In this document: positions 1 to 10,240 of the stretch, in pieces
How the letters are laid out: each line of letters starts with the position of its first letter
How positions within the stretch are numbered: position 1 is the first letter of the stretch
Assembly: GCA_003170135.1 (NCBI GenBank)
Contig: PMZR01000062.1
Location: forward strand, 1 to 33,667
Origin: Acidobacteriota bacterium
GTDB lineage: Bacteria > Acidobacteriota > Vicinamibacteria > Vicinamibacterales > Fen-181
Direction: 5' to 3'
Length of the DNA: 33,667 nucleotides
The notes under the pieces: generated by a model
What the model was told of the DNA's origin: nothing
What the model saw: only the letters and a program-made list of their open reading frames with translations
Databases searched by the model: none
Position numbers and translations under genes: made by a program

Positions 1-211
1 GGGGAGCCGTCGCGCAAGCCGTCAAGCGAAGATCGGAAAGCGAGCAGCGCGAGGACGTGTTCCCCGACTGCGGAGCCGGCTCGGCGAGGGCGCGGCCGCT
101 CCGGCTGCCGCGGCCGCGTCGTCCGCGGGCCCCGGTCAACGCGGTTCCTGCCGTCAGCCTGCTGATCTTGCCTTGGAACGACGTCAGCGAACTCTCCTGA
201 AGGCATCGGCC

Positions 212-2692
<2,481 letters not shown>

Positions 2693-2889
2693 CGCCACCT
2701 CCGGGGGTCAGGGTCTCGGGTTGATGCCAAGGCCGGTACAGACCTCGCCCCGGGCTGCTTCTATCTACGGAGGCGAGGCTCGGCATGTTCCCGGCGGGGG
2801 GAGGCGGTGGCGCGGCTTGAAGACGTTGCAGGGCCGGATACCCTCACCGTGGTGGTTGCGAGCCTCATAGCCTTTCTCCTGGAACCTGC

Positions 2890-3323
2890 GCTGCCCGGCC
2901 GATCCTCGCCCTCGCGGAACGAGCGTCCGGCAACAGGCTGGAGGCCGAGCAGCGGAACGAGCGACGGACTGATCGGGCTGCCCGCGAACTGCTCCGGCTC
3001 GCCTCGCCCGGTCAGGGTGTAGGTCCGTATCCGAACGCGCCCAGCCGCTCGAACGTCCGGGTCTGCTCCTTCCACGACTGGTAGTTCAACGAGGAGACGG
3101 AGAAGAGCTGGAGGTTGAGCTTGTCGTTCTTCTCGGCGACTCGCACGAGGCGATCCGGGTCGGCACAGGGCAGCGACCGGAGCATGGCCGCGTTGACGAC
3201 GCTGAAGATGCTGGTGTTGGCGCCGATGCCGAGGGCGATGGTGAGGATGGCGGTGAGCGTGAAGACCGGCGTCTTCCCCAGCGTGCGCAGCGCGTAGCGA
3301 ATGTCGTGCAGCATGGGGCTCAC
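2890..3323 (-). pseudogene. Decayed ADOP permease (5' fragment, frameshifted)
   Basis: Remnant of a second MacB/FtsX permease upstream of the intact one and in the same orientation. The first part reads [18 protein letters not shown], the [19 protein letters not shown] membrane motif and [10 protein letters not shown], then hits a stop at 3012. The family sequence continues in another frame as [26 protein letters not shown] and GRSFREGEDRPG, consistent with a net loss of one base near 3020. After about 2890 similarity ends abruptly, so the remaining 80% or so of a normal gene is missing. The start would be GTG 3323 or ATG 3314. It looks like a tandem duplicate being lost. Confidence 0.8.
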
Positions 3324-3331
3324 GGCACCTG

Positions 3332-3356
3332 CAGGGCGGGGCTTCAGCCCCGCCTG
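3332..3356. repeat. CTTCAG-centred hairpin, copy 1
   Basis: Near-perfect inverted repeat. The left arm CAGGGCGGGGCT pairs with AGCCCCGCCTG around a two-base TC centre, with one bulged G. It lies between the decayed permease and the possible small membrane protein. It shares its centre with two hairpins at 4018 and 4066, although the arms differ. Confidence 0.7.
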
Positions 3357-3357
3357 T

Positions 3358-3564
3358 CTAGAGGTGCGAAAGCAACGCCTGGAGCGTCTCCCCCAGCGCG
3401 CGCGCCAGCGAGTACAGGATCGCGGTGAGGCTGCCCTCGTGGACGGCCGTCGCGACGGTCACCGGATCGGTCAGCACGATCCACAGCGTCGCGGCCGCGA
3501 GCAGCGCGGACGTGATGCCTATGAGGCCGGTGGCGGTCACGGCGGTGGTGGACGACAGTTTCAT
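3358..3564 (-). CDS. Possible small single-span membrane protein
   Basis: A 68-residue frame starting [16 protein letters not shown]. One hydrophobic segment (roughly residues 10-32) is followed by a short tail ending [11 protein letters not shown] do not recognise a named family. The ribosome site is weak (GGAA eight bases before the ATG). The same frame stays open upstream to 4041, and its third codon positions remain GC-rich for about 150 bases beyond this start, so the gene may begin further upstream. Beyond that, the frame runs through the heptamer repeats at 3821-3890, which give an unlikely KPEA-rich translation. It may instead be the tail of a degraded gene. Confidence 0.4.
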   Translation of the reverse strand: MKLSSTTAVTATGLIGITSALLAAATLWIVLTDPVTVATAVHEGSLTAILYSLARALGETLQALLSHL

Positions 3565-3820
3565 GCGCGGTTTCCGCTGTCCGGAACCAGCACCGGACGC
3601 CGCCGAGACCGGCAAGAGGAGTACCAGCGTCGCGGTTGCGCGGTCTTGCGACCCGATGTGGTCGCCTTCGCCGTGCTGGTGCAGGATCGTCAGTTTTCCG
3701 CGACGTTCGGCGGTGACGGCCGCGGCCGGCTCGGCCGCGCCTCGTGCGGACTCGCCTGGGATGTGTGCGCCTGCGGGCAGTGGACGTTCACTTGCGGACG
3801 AGGTGCGGGATGGCTTCGCG

Positions 3821-3890
3821 GCTTCGGGCTCCGGGCTCCGGGCCTCAGGCTTTCGGCTTGCGGCTTCGGGCTTCGCACTTTCAGATTGCC
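3821..3890. repeat. Degenerate heptanucleotide tandem array (GCTTCGG type)
   Basis: Ten consecutive 7-base units in phase: GCTTCGG, GCTCCGG twice, GCCTCAG, GCTTTCG, GCTTGCG, GCTTCGG, GCTTCGC, ACTTTCA and GATTGCC, decaying to the right. A further GCTTCGC lies one base out of phase at 3813. The period matches the arrays at 32818 and 33044, though the consensus differs. Confidence 0.75.
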
Positions 3891-4017
3891 GCTGCGCCTC
3901 GGGCTTCCGGCCGCGAAGCGCGCGACGCGTGCGCGTTGATGCTACGTGAGCCACGTCAGCCTTGACGCGCGGGAGCCGGCCGGTACACACTAGAGGGTCG
4001 GGTCGAGGCGAAGTGAT

Positions 4018-4035
4018 GCAGGACTTCAGTCCTGC
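4018..4035. repeat. CTTCAG-centred hairpin, copy 2
   Basis: Perfect 8-bp inverted repeat GCAGGACT/AGTCCTGC around TC. It can be extended outward by TGAT/ATCA with one bulged base. The arms differ from copy 1 by paired changes, which suggests the structure is kept. Confidence 0.75.
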
Positions 4036-4065
4036 GATCATCCGTGCCCGTGCACACCGTAGGTT

Positions 4066-4081
4066 CCAGGCTTCAGCCCGG
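4066..4081. repeat. CTTCAG-centred hairpin, copy 3
   Basis: CCAGGCT and AGCCCGG flank the same TC centre, with one A/C mismatch. It lies 30 bases from copy 2 and 13 bases before the tRNA gene. Confidence 0.55.
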
Positions 4082-4094
4082 GACGATCTCGAGT

Positions 4095-4170
4095 GGGCCG
4101 CTAGCTCAATTGGCAGAGCAGCAGACTCTTAATCTGCGGGTTGTAGGTTCGATTCCTACGCGGCTCACCA
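4095..4170 (+). tRNA. tRNA-Lys (anticodon CTT)
   Basis: Complete cloverleaf. The acceptor stem GGGCCGC pairs with GCGGCTC (one G-T pair). The D arm is GCTC/GAGC, the anticodon stem GCAGA/TCTGC carries loop CTCTTAA with anticodon CTT, and the T arm is GTAGG/CCTAC around TTCGATT. The discriminator base is A and the CCA end is encoded (4168-4170). It reads lysine codon AAG. Transposase debris and a 12-bp tandem repeat lie just downstream, consistent with use of the tRNA 3' end as an insertion hotspot. Confidence 0.97.
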
Positions 4171-4227
4171 CTCTTTCCTAACGAATCCGCGGATCTTCCC
4201 GTTCACTTCGGTCAGAAGATCCGAGGT

Positions 4228-4251
4228 TGACACCCTAACTGACACCCTAAC
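4228..4251. repeat. 12-bp tandem direct repeat next to tRNA-Lys
   Basis: TGACACCCTAAC occurs twice, head to tail, 58 bases after the tRNA. It lies in a gene-free stretch (4171-4456) between the tRNA and transposase remnant A, in which I see no other feature. It may be a leftover of an integration event. Confidence 0.6.
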
Positions 4252-4456
4252 CGCTGGAAGCCCTGTCCCTACCAGAAACTCCACGCGCATGGGCAGGTCT
4301 CCCGATGGCCCGCGATCACCGCCGCCAACAGGTCGCACCGAGAGGTCCGAACGCTCGATGCGGCGACGCTGGAGGACGACGCGCACCCGGTCCGGATGCA
4401 GCGCGGCCGGCCGACGGCAAGCGTAGCAAGCTGACCGGCGGCCCCGAGAGCGATGG

Positions 4457-5104
4457 TCAGGCAGCCCGACGTTCGTAGTGATGATGCAACCCGCCGAGGT
4501 GTGGGACCTGGACGATTGTGCCGCAGGTCGGCGGTTGCACAGCCCGTGGGACGGCGCATCCTTGTCCAGCGAGAGGTGCGTTCGCCACTCGTGATAGCAG
4601 GTGAGGTACCGGCGTAGGTGGCGGCGCAACGAGCGTTCGTTCCAGACGATGACGACGGCGCGGCACGCCGAAGATCGGATCCATAGATCGAGTCGCGATC
4701 GCGTATCACGAACCGGGGGCCGGTATCCCACGGCCACGCCTCGCGGATCTGTTGGGCGGTCCACCAACGTGCGCCACGTCTGTGACGGGGCCGTCCCGCC
4801 GTAGCGCGCGAGGTACTTCGCCACCGTTGCCTGCGCGATCTCGATGCCGAGCTTCTGGAGCTCACCGTGTATTCGCGGCGCGCCCCAGAGAGGGTTGGCG
4901 TTCTGCATCTGCCGGATCAGCGCTCGGATGTCAGCCGACACTGCGGGCCGGCCAGCGCGTCGCCGCGGCCGTGGTCTTCACGGCCCCTCGCCAGTCCGGC
5001 CACAGGCGCGACAGCAGCACCCACAGGAACCGGTCCGCGCGGGCGAGACGTCGGCGCCTGGGCGCTTGGCGTTGGAGCACGGCGAGTTGATGCCGGAGGG
5101 CGCG
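4457..5104 (-). mobile_element. Transposase remnant A (integrase-core type, two deletions, frameshifted)
   Basis: Broken copy of a transposase with an rve (DDE integrase) core, spread over three minus-strand frames. In order: RALRHQLAVLQRQAPRRRR and LLSRLWPDWRGAV near 4990-5104; NPLWGAPRIHGELQKLGIE and SQTWRTL near 4770-4915; a jump to WTAQQIREAWPWDTGP and RDRDSIYGSDLRR; a second jump to WNERSLRRHLRRYLTCYHE and WRTHLSLDKDAP; a frame change; then PHLGGLHHHYERRAA and a stop at 4457. The first jump removes the region with the first catalytic Asp and the second removes the region with the catalytic Glu, so the copy is inactive. The order is recalled from the family, not aligned. Its 5' end abuts the tetR promoter. 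Confidence 0.85.
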
Positions 5105-5132
5105 TGACAAATCAGTAAGCATTTACTAACAT
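5104..5132 (+). promoter_or_regulatory. tetR-efflux promoter with embedded operator
   Basis: A -35 box GTGACA (5104-5109) and -10 box TAACAT (5127-5132) are separated by exactly 17 bases. A dyad AGTAA-GCAT-TTACT (5114-5127) fills the spacer. The predicted transcript would start near 5139, three bases before the tetR ATG, which fits the absence of a clear ribosome site. A TetR dimer bound here would block RNA polymerase, giving autorepression of the whole operon. The boxes and dyad are seen; their function is inferred. Confidence 0.6.
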
Positions 5133-5141
5133 ACCCGGGTC

Positions 5142-5810
5142 ATGGCAACCGCACGAAGCCGGGCGCCGCGCGCGCGCATGTGCGCCGGCGACCGCCGGGC
5201 GCAGTTGATCGACGTGGCGCTCGACGTGTTCTCGCGGCAGGGATTCCGTGGGGCGACGACGAAGAAGATCGCTGCCCAGGCCGGCGTGACCGAGGCGATC
5301 ATCTTCCGCCACTTCCCTTCCAAGGGAGCGCTCTACACCGCCGTGCTCGACTCCCGGCTTGCATCACCCCAGCGACGGCGCCGCCACGCCGAACTCGAGA
5401 CGCTGATGGAGCGCGACGACGATGGCGCCGTGTTCGGCGCGATGCTGCGCAACATCTGCGACCGGTACGCCCGGGACCCGCGTTTCCTGAAGGTGGTGCT
5501 ATTCGCGGCGCTGGAGGGGCACCGGGAGGCTCTCGCGCATCTGTCCGAAGCCGGCGGCGGCCACGTGCGCGCCATCAAGCGCTACATCGCGCGCAGGCAG
5601 AAGAGCGGAGCCCTGGCCGCCGGCGAACCCGACACGCTGCTGCTGGCCATCAACGGGATGGCCCATTTCTACGGCATCGTCACGCGCATATTCGAGAGGC
5701 CGATTGCCAGCGCATCCGATCAGAGCGTCGTCGACTTCTTCACTCGGGTCGCGATGGACGGGGTCTCTCGCAGCATTCCCGCAAGCCCAAGGAAGAGGGC
5801 CAAGAGATGA
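5142..5810 (+). CDS. TetR/AcrR-family repressor of the efflux operon
   Basis: 222-residue DNA-binding regulator. The N-terminal helix-turn-helix spans about residues 18-66 with the signature FSRQGFRGATTKKIAAQAGV followed by TEAIIFRHFPSKGALY. The rest is a helical ligand-binding and dimer domain, with an Arg/Lys-rich tail. It is the first gene of a four-gene operon, and its stop overlaps the next start as ATGA, so pump components are likely co-translated. A likely operator lies directly upstream. I kept the ATG at 5142 because the promoter points to a near-leaderless message; an internal ATG at 5178 is the alternative. Its ligand is unknown, but in this setting it is probably a toxic pump substrate. 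Confidence 0.92.
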   Translation: MATARSRAPRARMCAGDRRAQLIDVALDVFSRQGFRGATTKKIAAQAGVTEAIIFRHFPSKGALYTAVLDSRLASPQRRRRHAELETLMERDDDGAVFGAMLRNICDRYARDPRFLKVVLFAALEGHREALAHLSEAGGGHVRAIKRYIARRQKSGALAAGEPDTLLLAINGMAHFYGIVTRIFERPIASASDQSVVDFFTRVAMDGVSRSIPASPRKRAKR

Positions 5811-7060
5811 AGGCGTTCAGTGATTTCATCAGCTTGTCAATCGGCGCAAGCGGCCGGGCGACCTCGCGCGCCGCTCGGCTGGTCCTTGCTGTCGTCCTTG
5901 TCACGGCCGGCGCGGCCTGCCAGCAGCGCGCGCACGGCCCCGGTGCGCCGCCGCCGCCCGAGGTGGGCGTTGCCGCTGTTCGCTCGGCGCGCGTCGTCTT
6001 TACGACCGAACTGCCAGGGAGAACCGCGGCCTACCTGGTCGCCGAGGTACGGCCGCAGGTGAACGGCATCATCCAGCGCCGCGAGTTCGTCGAGGGCGCC
6101 GACGTCAAGGCGGACCAACTCCTCTACCAGGTCGACCCCGCGCCCTACAAGGCGGCTTACGACCAGACGGTCGCGGCGCTCGCGGTGGCGGAAAGCGACG
6201 TCCCCGCGTTGCGCTCGAGGGCCGAGCGCCTGAAGGAGCTGCTGCCGATTCATGCGGTCGGCCAGCAGGACTACGACGACGCCGCTTCGGCCCTCGCAAG
6301 GGCCGAGGCCAGCGTGCTCGCGGCCAAGGCCGCAGTCGAGACCGCACGCGTGAACCTCTCGTACACGCCGCTGAAGGCCCCGATCTCGGGACGCATCGGC
6401 CGGTCCAGCGTGACGGTGGGCGCGCTGGTGACTGCCTACCAGCCGACGCCGCTCGCCGTCGTGCAGCAGCTCGATCCGATCTACGTGGACGTCACGCAGG
6501 CCAGCGCCGACATCCTCCGCCTCGCACGCGCCGCGGACAGCGGAAGGTTCAAGCGTGGCGACGCGCAGGCGAGGAAGGTCAAGCTGCTGCTCGAGGACGG
6601 GACGCCCTACCCGATCGAGGGCACGCTGCAGTTCCGCGACGTGTCGGTAGAGCCGACGACCGGGTCGGTCATCCTGCGCATGGTGTTCCCGAACCCCAAC
6701 CGGACGTTGCTGCCAGGCATGTTCGTTCGCGCGATTGTCGAAGAGGGCGTGGACGAGCACGCCATCCTGGCGCCGCAGCAGGGGATCACCCGCGACCCGA
6801 AGGGCGATCCGCTGGCGATGGTGGTGAACGCCGCCGGCAAGGTGGAGCAGCGGAAGATCGAAGTCGATCGGGCGATCGGCGCGGACTGGGTTGTGACGAA
6901 GGGGCTCGCGCCCGACGACCGGTTGATCGTCGAGGGCCGCGACAGGGTCCGGCCCGGTGCCATGGTGCGCGCGGTTCCCGTTGACGCGGCCCCTCGGATG
7001 CCGGCCGTGCAAAACGCATCCCAGACGAGGCCGGTGCGACAAGCCCCGGACGGAAAGTAG
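5807..7060 (+). CDS. RND efflux periplasmic adaptor (AcrA/MexA-like lipoprotein)
   Basis: 417-residue membrane fusion protein linking the inner-membrane pump to the outer-membrane channel. A hydrophobic N-terminal segment (about residues 21-39) ends in VTAGAACQQ, a likely lipoprotein site although Gly at -3 is less common. The lipoyl half-motifs (VRPQVNGIIQRREFVEGADV and TPLKAPISGRIGRSSVTVGA) flank a coiled-coil hairpin around residues 110-180. The C-terminal part has RDVSVEPTTGSVILR and FPNPNRTLLPGMFVRA, typical of the beta-barrel domain. The start is set by the ATGA overlap with tetR and a GGAAGAGGG ribosome site. The open frame extends further upstream, but that part only shadows tetR. Confidence 0.95.
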   Translation: MKAFSDFISLSIGASGRATSRAARLVLAVVLVTAGAACQQRAHGPGAPPPPEVGVAAVRSARVVFTTELPGRTAAYLVAEVRPQVNGIIQRREFVEGADVKADQLLYQVDPAPYKAAYDQTVAALAVAESDVPALRSRAERLKELLPIHAVGQQDYDDAASALARAEASVLAAKAAVETARVNLSYTPLKAPISGRIGRSSVTVGALVTAYQPTPLAVVQQLDPIYVDVTQASADILRLARAADSGRFKRGDAQARKVKLLLEDGTPYPIEGTLQFRDVSVEPTTGSVILRMVFPNPNRTLLPGMFVRAIVEEGVDEHAILAPQQGITRDPKGDPLAMVVNAAGKVEQRKIEVDRAIGADWVVTKGLAPDDRLIVEGRDRVRPGAMVRAVPVDAAPRMPAVQNASQTRPVRQAPDGK

Positions 7061-7068
7061 GAGGAAGC

Positions 7069-10000
7069 ATGTCCAAGTTCTTCCTCGACCGGCCCGTCTT
7101 CGCATGGGTCATCGCGATCGCGATGATGCTCGGCGGCGGACTCGCGATCTACAGCCTTCCGGTGTCGCAGTACCCCAACATCGCCCCACCGTCGATCTCG
7201 ATCAGCACTTCGTACCCGGGCGCATCCGCGGAGACCGTCGATCACACCGTCGTGCAGATGATCGAGACGTCGCTGACCGGGCTCGACCGGATGCTCTACA
7301 TGTACTCGACCGCCGATTCGTCGGGCTCGGGATCGACGCAGCTGACCTTCGCGCCCGGCACCGATCCGGACATCGCCTGGGCGAAGGTGCAGAACAAGCT
7401 CCAGCTCGCGCTGCCGACGCTGCCCGACGTCGTCCAGGCCCGCGGCGTTACCGTCGCCAAGTCCACTCGCAACTACCTGATCATTGTCGGCCTCACCTCC
7501 GACGACGGCAGCGTGTCAATGGAGGATCTCAACGACTACGCGGCGACGCAGCTGCAGTCGCCGCTCGGCCGGGTCCCCGGGGTCGGTGAAGTCCAGATGA
7601 TGGGAAGCCCCTACTCCATGCGGATCTGGCTCGACCCGGACAAACTCACGAAGTTCCAGATGACGTCGGACGACATCGTGGCGGCCGTGCGCGCCTACAA
7701 CGTCGAGGTGTCGGCCGGACAGCTCGGTGGCGCGCCTGCCCTTCCCGGGCAGCGTCTCAACGCGTCGATCCTCGTCCAGTCGCTCCTGGTGACGCCGCAG
7801 CAGTTCGCGTCGATTCCGCTGCGCGCCAACGCGGACGGCTCGATCGTGCGTGTCTCGGATGTCGGCCGCACGGAGCTGGGCAACGAGCTGCCCGACATCG
7901 TCGGCCGCTTCAACGGCAATCCGATGAGCGTCATGGCCGTCCGCATGGAGGCGGGCGCCAACGCGCTCGACACGGCCAACAACATCAAAGCCAAGATGAC
8001 CGAGCTCGGACGACACTTTCCGCCCGGCATGAAGGTCGTCTACCCGTTCGACACGACGCCGTTCATCAAGGTCGCGATCTGGGAAGTCGTCAAGACGCTC
8101 TTCGAAGCCATCGTCCTGGTCTTCCTCGTGATGTACCTGTTCCTCGGCAACCTGCGCGCGACGCTCGTGCCGACCATCGCGGTGCCGGTCGTGATCCTCG
8201 GGACGTTCGCCGTGCTCGGCCTCCTCGGCTTCTCCATCAACATGCTCACGATGTTCGCGATGGTGCTCGCGATCGGCCTGCTGGTGGACGACGCGATCGT
8301 CGTCGTCGAGAACGTCGAGCGGGTGATGAGCGAGGAAGGCCTGCCGCCGTGGGAGGCCACCCGCAAGTCGATGGGCGAAATCAGCAGCGCGCTCGTCGGC
8401 ATCGGTCTGGTCCTGTCGGCGGTCTTCGCGCCGATGGTCTTCTTCCCCGGTTCGACGGGCGTCATCTACCGGCAGTTCTCGGCAACCGTCATCGCGTCGA
8501 TGCTGCTCTCGGTGTGCGTAGCCTTGATCCTCAGCCCCGTGCTGTGCGCGCAGCTGCTGAAACCCGTGGCAAGGGGCCACGAAGCGGCCGAGACCGGTTT
8601 TCGCCCGCTGCGGCCGTTCTTCCTCGCGTTCGACCGCGCGTTCTACCGCACGCGGGATGCCTATACGCGCTTGGTGGGGGGCGTCCTCGGCTGGCGAAAG
8701 AGCTATCTCGCCGCGTTCGCCGTCATCGTCGTCGTCATGGTCTTTCTCTACCTGCGGATGCCCACCGCGTTCCTCCCAGACGAGGACCAGGGCACGGTGA
8801 TGACGATGGTGCAGCTGCCCGTCGGATCGACGCTCGAGCAGACCCAGGCCGTGATGGCCGACGCGCAGCGGTACTTCCTGAGCGCGCACAAGGACGCGGT
8901 CGAGTCCGTCATGGCGATGAGCGGCACCGGCTTCGCGGGCCGCGCGCAGAACCAGGGGATGATGTACATCAAGCTCAAGGACTGGGAACTTCGAAACCGT
9001 CCGGAGCTTCGCGCCCAGGCGGTCGTCGAGACGGCCGGGCGGGCACTGTCGAGGTATCGGGCGACGATCATCCCGATGATCCCGCCTCCGATCACGGAGA
9101 TGGGCAACGCGACCGGCTTCGACCTGATGCTCGAGGACAAGGGAGGTGTGGGCCACGACAAACTGGCCGAAGCCGAGATGCGACTGCTGCAGATGGCAGC
9201 AAAAGACCCTCGGCTCGCCCGGGTGAGACCCAACGGCATGGCCGACGTTCCGATGTACAAGGTGGACATCGACTGGCAGAAGGCCGGCGCGCTCGGCGTC
9301 CCGGTCAGCTCCGTGCAGAGCTACCTGTCAAGTGCGTTCGGCGGCGCCTACATCGGCAACTTCGTGCAGGGCGGCCGCGTGAAGCACGTATATGCGCAGG
9401 CCGACGCGCCGTTCCGCATGCTGCCGAACGACCTCGCGCGCCTCTACGTGAAGAACGTCCAGGGCGAGCTGGTACCGCTCTCGGCCGTCTCAGCCGGCCG
9501 ATGGGTTTACGGGTCGCCGAGGCTGGAGCGCTACAACAGCTTCCCGGCGATGGACATCCAGGGTGATCCGGCGCCCGGGCGCACGACGGGCGAAGCGATG
9601 CAGGCCATGGAGGAGATCATCCAGAAGCTTCCTCCCGAGATCGGTTACGAATGGACCGGGGTGTCGTACCAGCAGAAGATGGCCGAATCGCAGGCAGGTC
9701 CGCTCTATGCCTTCTCGGTGCTGGCGATCTTCCTCGTCCTCGCGGCACTGTACGAGAGCTGGAGCGTCCCGATCTCGATCCTCTTCGCCCTGCCGCTCGG
9801 CGTCATCGGGGGCGTGCTGGCGACGTCGATGCGCCACATGCCGAACGACGTCTACTTCCAGATCGGGCTCCTCACCGTGCTCGGCCTGACGACGAAGAAC
9901 GCGATCCTCATCGTGCAGTTCGCCAAGGCGAACATGGAGGAAGGCATGGGCATGGTCGAAGCCGCGACGAGCGCAGCCAGGCTGAGACTGCGGCCGATCG

Positions 10001-10239
10001 TCATGACCTCGCTGGCGTTCGGGTTCGGTGTCCTGCCGCTGGCTCTCGCAACAGGCGCCGGGGCGGGCGCGATGAAGGCGATCGGCACCAGCGTGCTGGG
10101 CGGGATGATCACCGCGACCTCGCTGGCGATCTTCTTCATCCCGTTGTTCTACGTCGTCGTCGTACGGGTGTTGGGCGGCGGCCGGCGGCGGGCCAGAGCG
10201 GCGAACGCCGACGCGGCACCCGCGGCGGAGGGGCAGTGA
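7069..10239 (+). CDS. RND multidrug efflux pump, HAE-1 family (AcrB/MexB-like)
   Basis: 1056-residue proton-driven inner-membrane pump of normal family length. It begins MSKFFLDRPVFAWVIAI, as HAE-1 pumps do. The proton-relay aspartates fall at D407 and D408 in GLLVDDAIVVVENVER, the AcrB numbering, and the relay lysine is at about K943 in TTKNAILIVQFAK. Two large periplasmic loops (about residues 30-335 and 570-870) form the porter and docking domains. AGGAGG lies five bases upstream of the ATG, and only eight bases separate it from the adaptor gene. With the adaptor and outer-membrane channel it should form a complete tripartite pump. All visible key residues are present, so it is probably functional. 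Confidence 0.97.
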   Translation: MSKFFLDRPVFAWVIAIAMMLGGGLAIYSLPVSQYPNIAPPSISISTSYPGASAETVDHTVVQMIETSLTGLDRMLYMYSTADSSGSGSTQLTFAPGTDPDIAWAKVQNKLQLALPTLPDVVQARGVTVAKSTRNYLIIVGLTSDDGSVSMEDLNDYAATQLQSPLGRVPGVGEVQMMGSPYSMRIWLDPDKLTKFQMTSDDIVAAVRAYNVEVSAGQLGGAPALPGQRLNASILVQSLLVTPQQFASIPLRANADGSIVRVSDVGRTELGNELPDIVGRFNGNPMSVMAVRMEAGANALDTANNIKAKMTELGRHFPPGMKVVYPFDTTPFIKVAIWEVVKTLFEAIVLVFLVMYLFLGNLRATLVPTIAVPVVILGTFAVLGLLGFSINMLTMFAMVLAIGLLVDDAIVVVENVERVMSEEGLPPWEATRKSMGEISSALVGIGLVLSAVFAPMVFFPGSTGVIYRQFSATVIASMLLSVCVALILSPVLCAQLLKPVARGHEAAETGFRPLRPFFLAFDRAFYRTRDAYTRLVGGVLGWRKSYLAAFAVIVVVMVFLYLRMPTAFLPDEDQGTVMTMVQLPVGSTLEQTQAVMADAQRYFLSAHKDAVESVMAMSGTGFAGRAQNQGMMYIKLKDWELRNRPELRAQAVVETAGRALSRYRATIIPMIPPPITEMGNATGFDLMLEDKGGVGHDKLAEAEMRLLQMAAKDPRLARVRPNGMADVPMYKVDIDWQKAGALGVPVSSVQSYLSSAFGGAYIGNFVQGGRVKHVYAQADAPFRMLPNDLARLYVKNVQGELVPLSAVSAGRWVYGSPRLERYNSFPAMDIQGDPAPGRTTGEAMQAMEEIIQKLPPEIGYEWTGVSYQQKMAESQAGPLYAFSVLAIFLVLAALYESWSVPISILFALPLGVIGGVLATSMRHMPNDVYFQIGLLTVLGLTTKNAILIVQFAKANMEEGMGMVEAATSAARLRLRPIVMTSLAFGFGVLPLALATGAGAGAMKAIGTSVLGGMITATSLAIFFIPLFYVVVVRVLGGGRRRARAANADAAPAAEGQ

Positions 10240-10240
10240 T

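Larger units (their letters stand above)
3565..4094. other. Repeat-bearing stretch without a confident gene
   Basis: About 530 bases before the tRNA. It holds a heptamer-periodic array (3821-3890) and two hairpins (4018-4035 and 4066-4081). Open frames exist on both strands, but they translate into low-complexity Arg/Pro/Ser-rich sequence. The only coding-like part is an upstream extension of the frame at 3358-3564. Confidence 0.5.

Noticed and set aside
5180..5806. Upstream extension of the adaptor-protein frame
   Set aside because: It runs antiparallel in meaning to tetR in another frame and has no signal peptide. The ATG at 5807 with the ATGA overlap is far better supported.
7516..9156. 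A 546-codon minus-strand frame across the RND pump gene
   Set aside because: It is His/Asp/Arg-rich shadow translation antisense to a pump with all catalytic residues.
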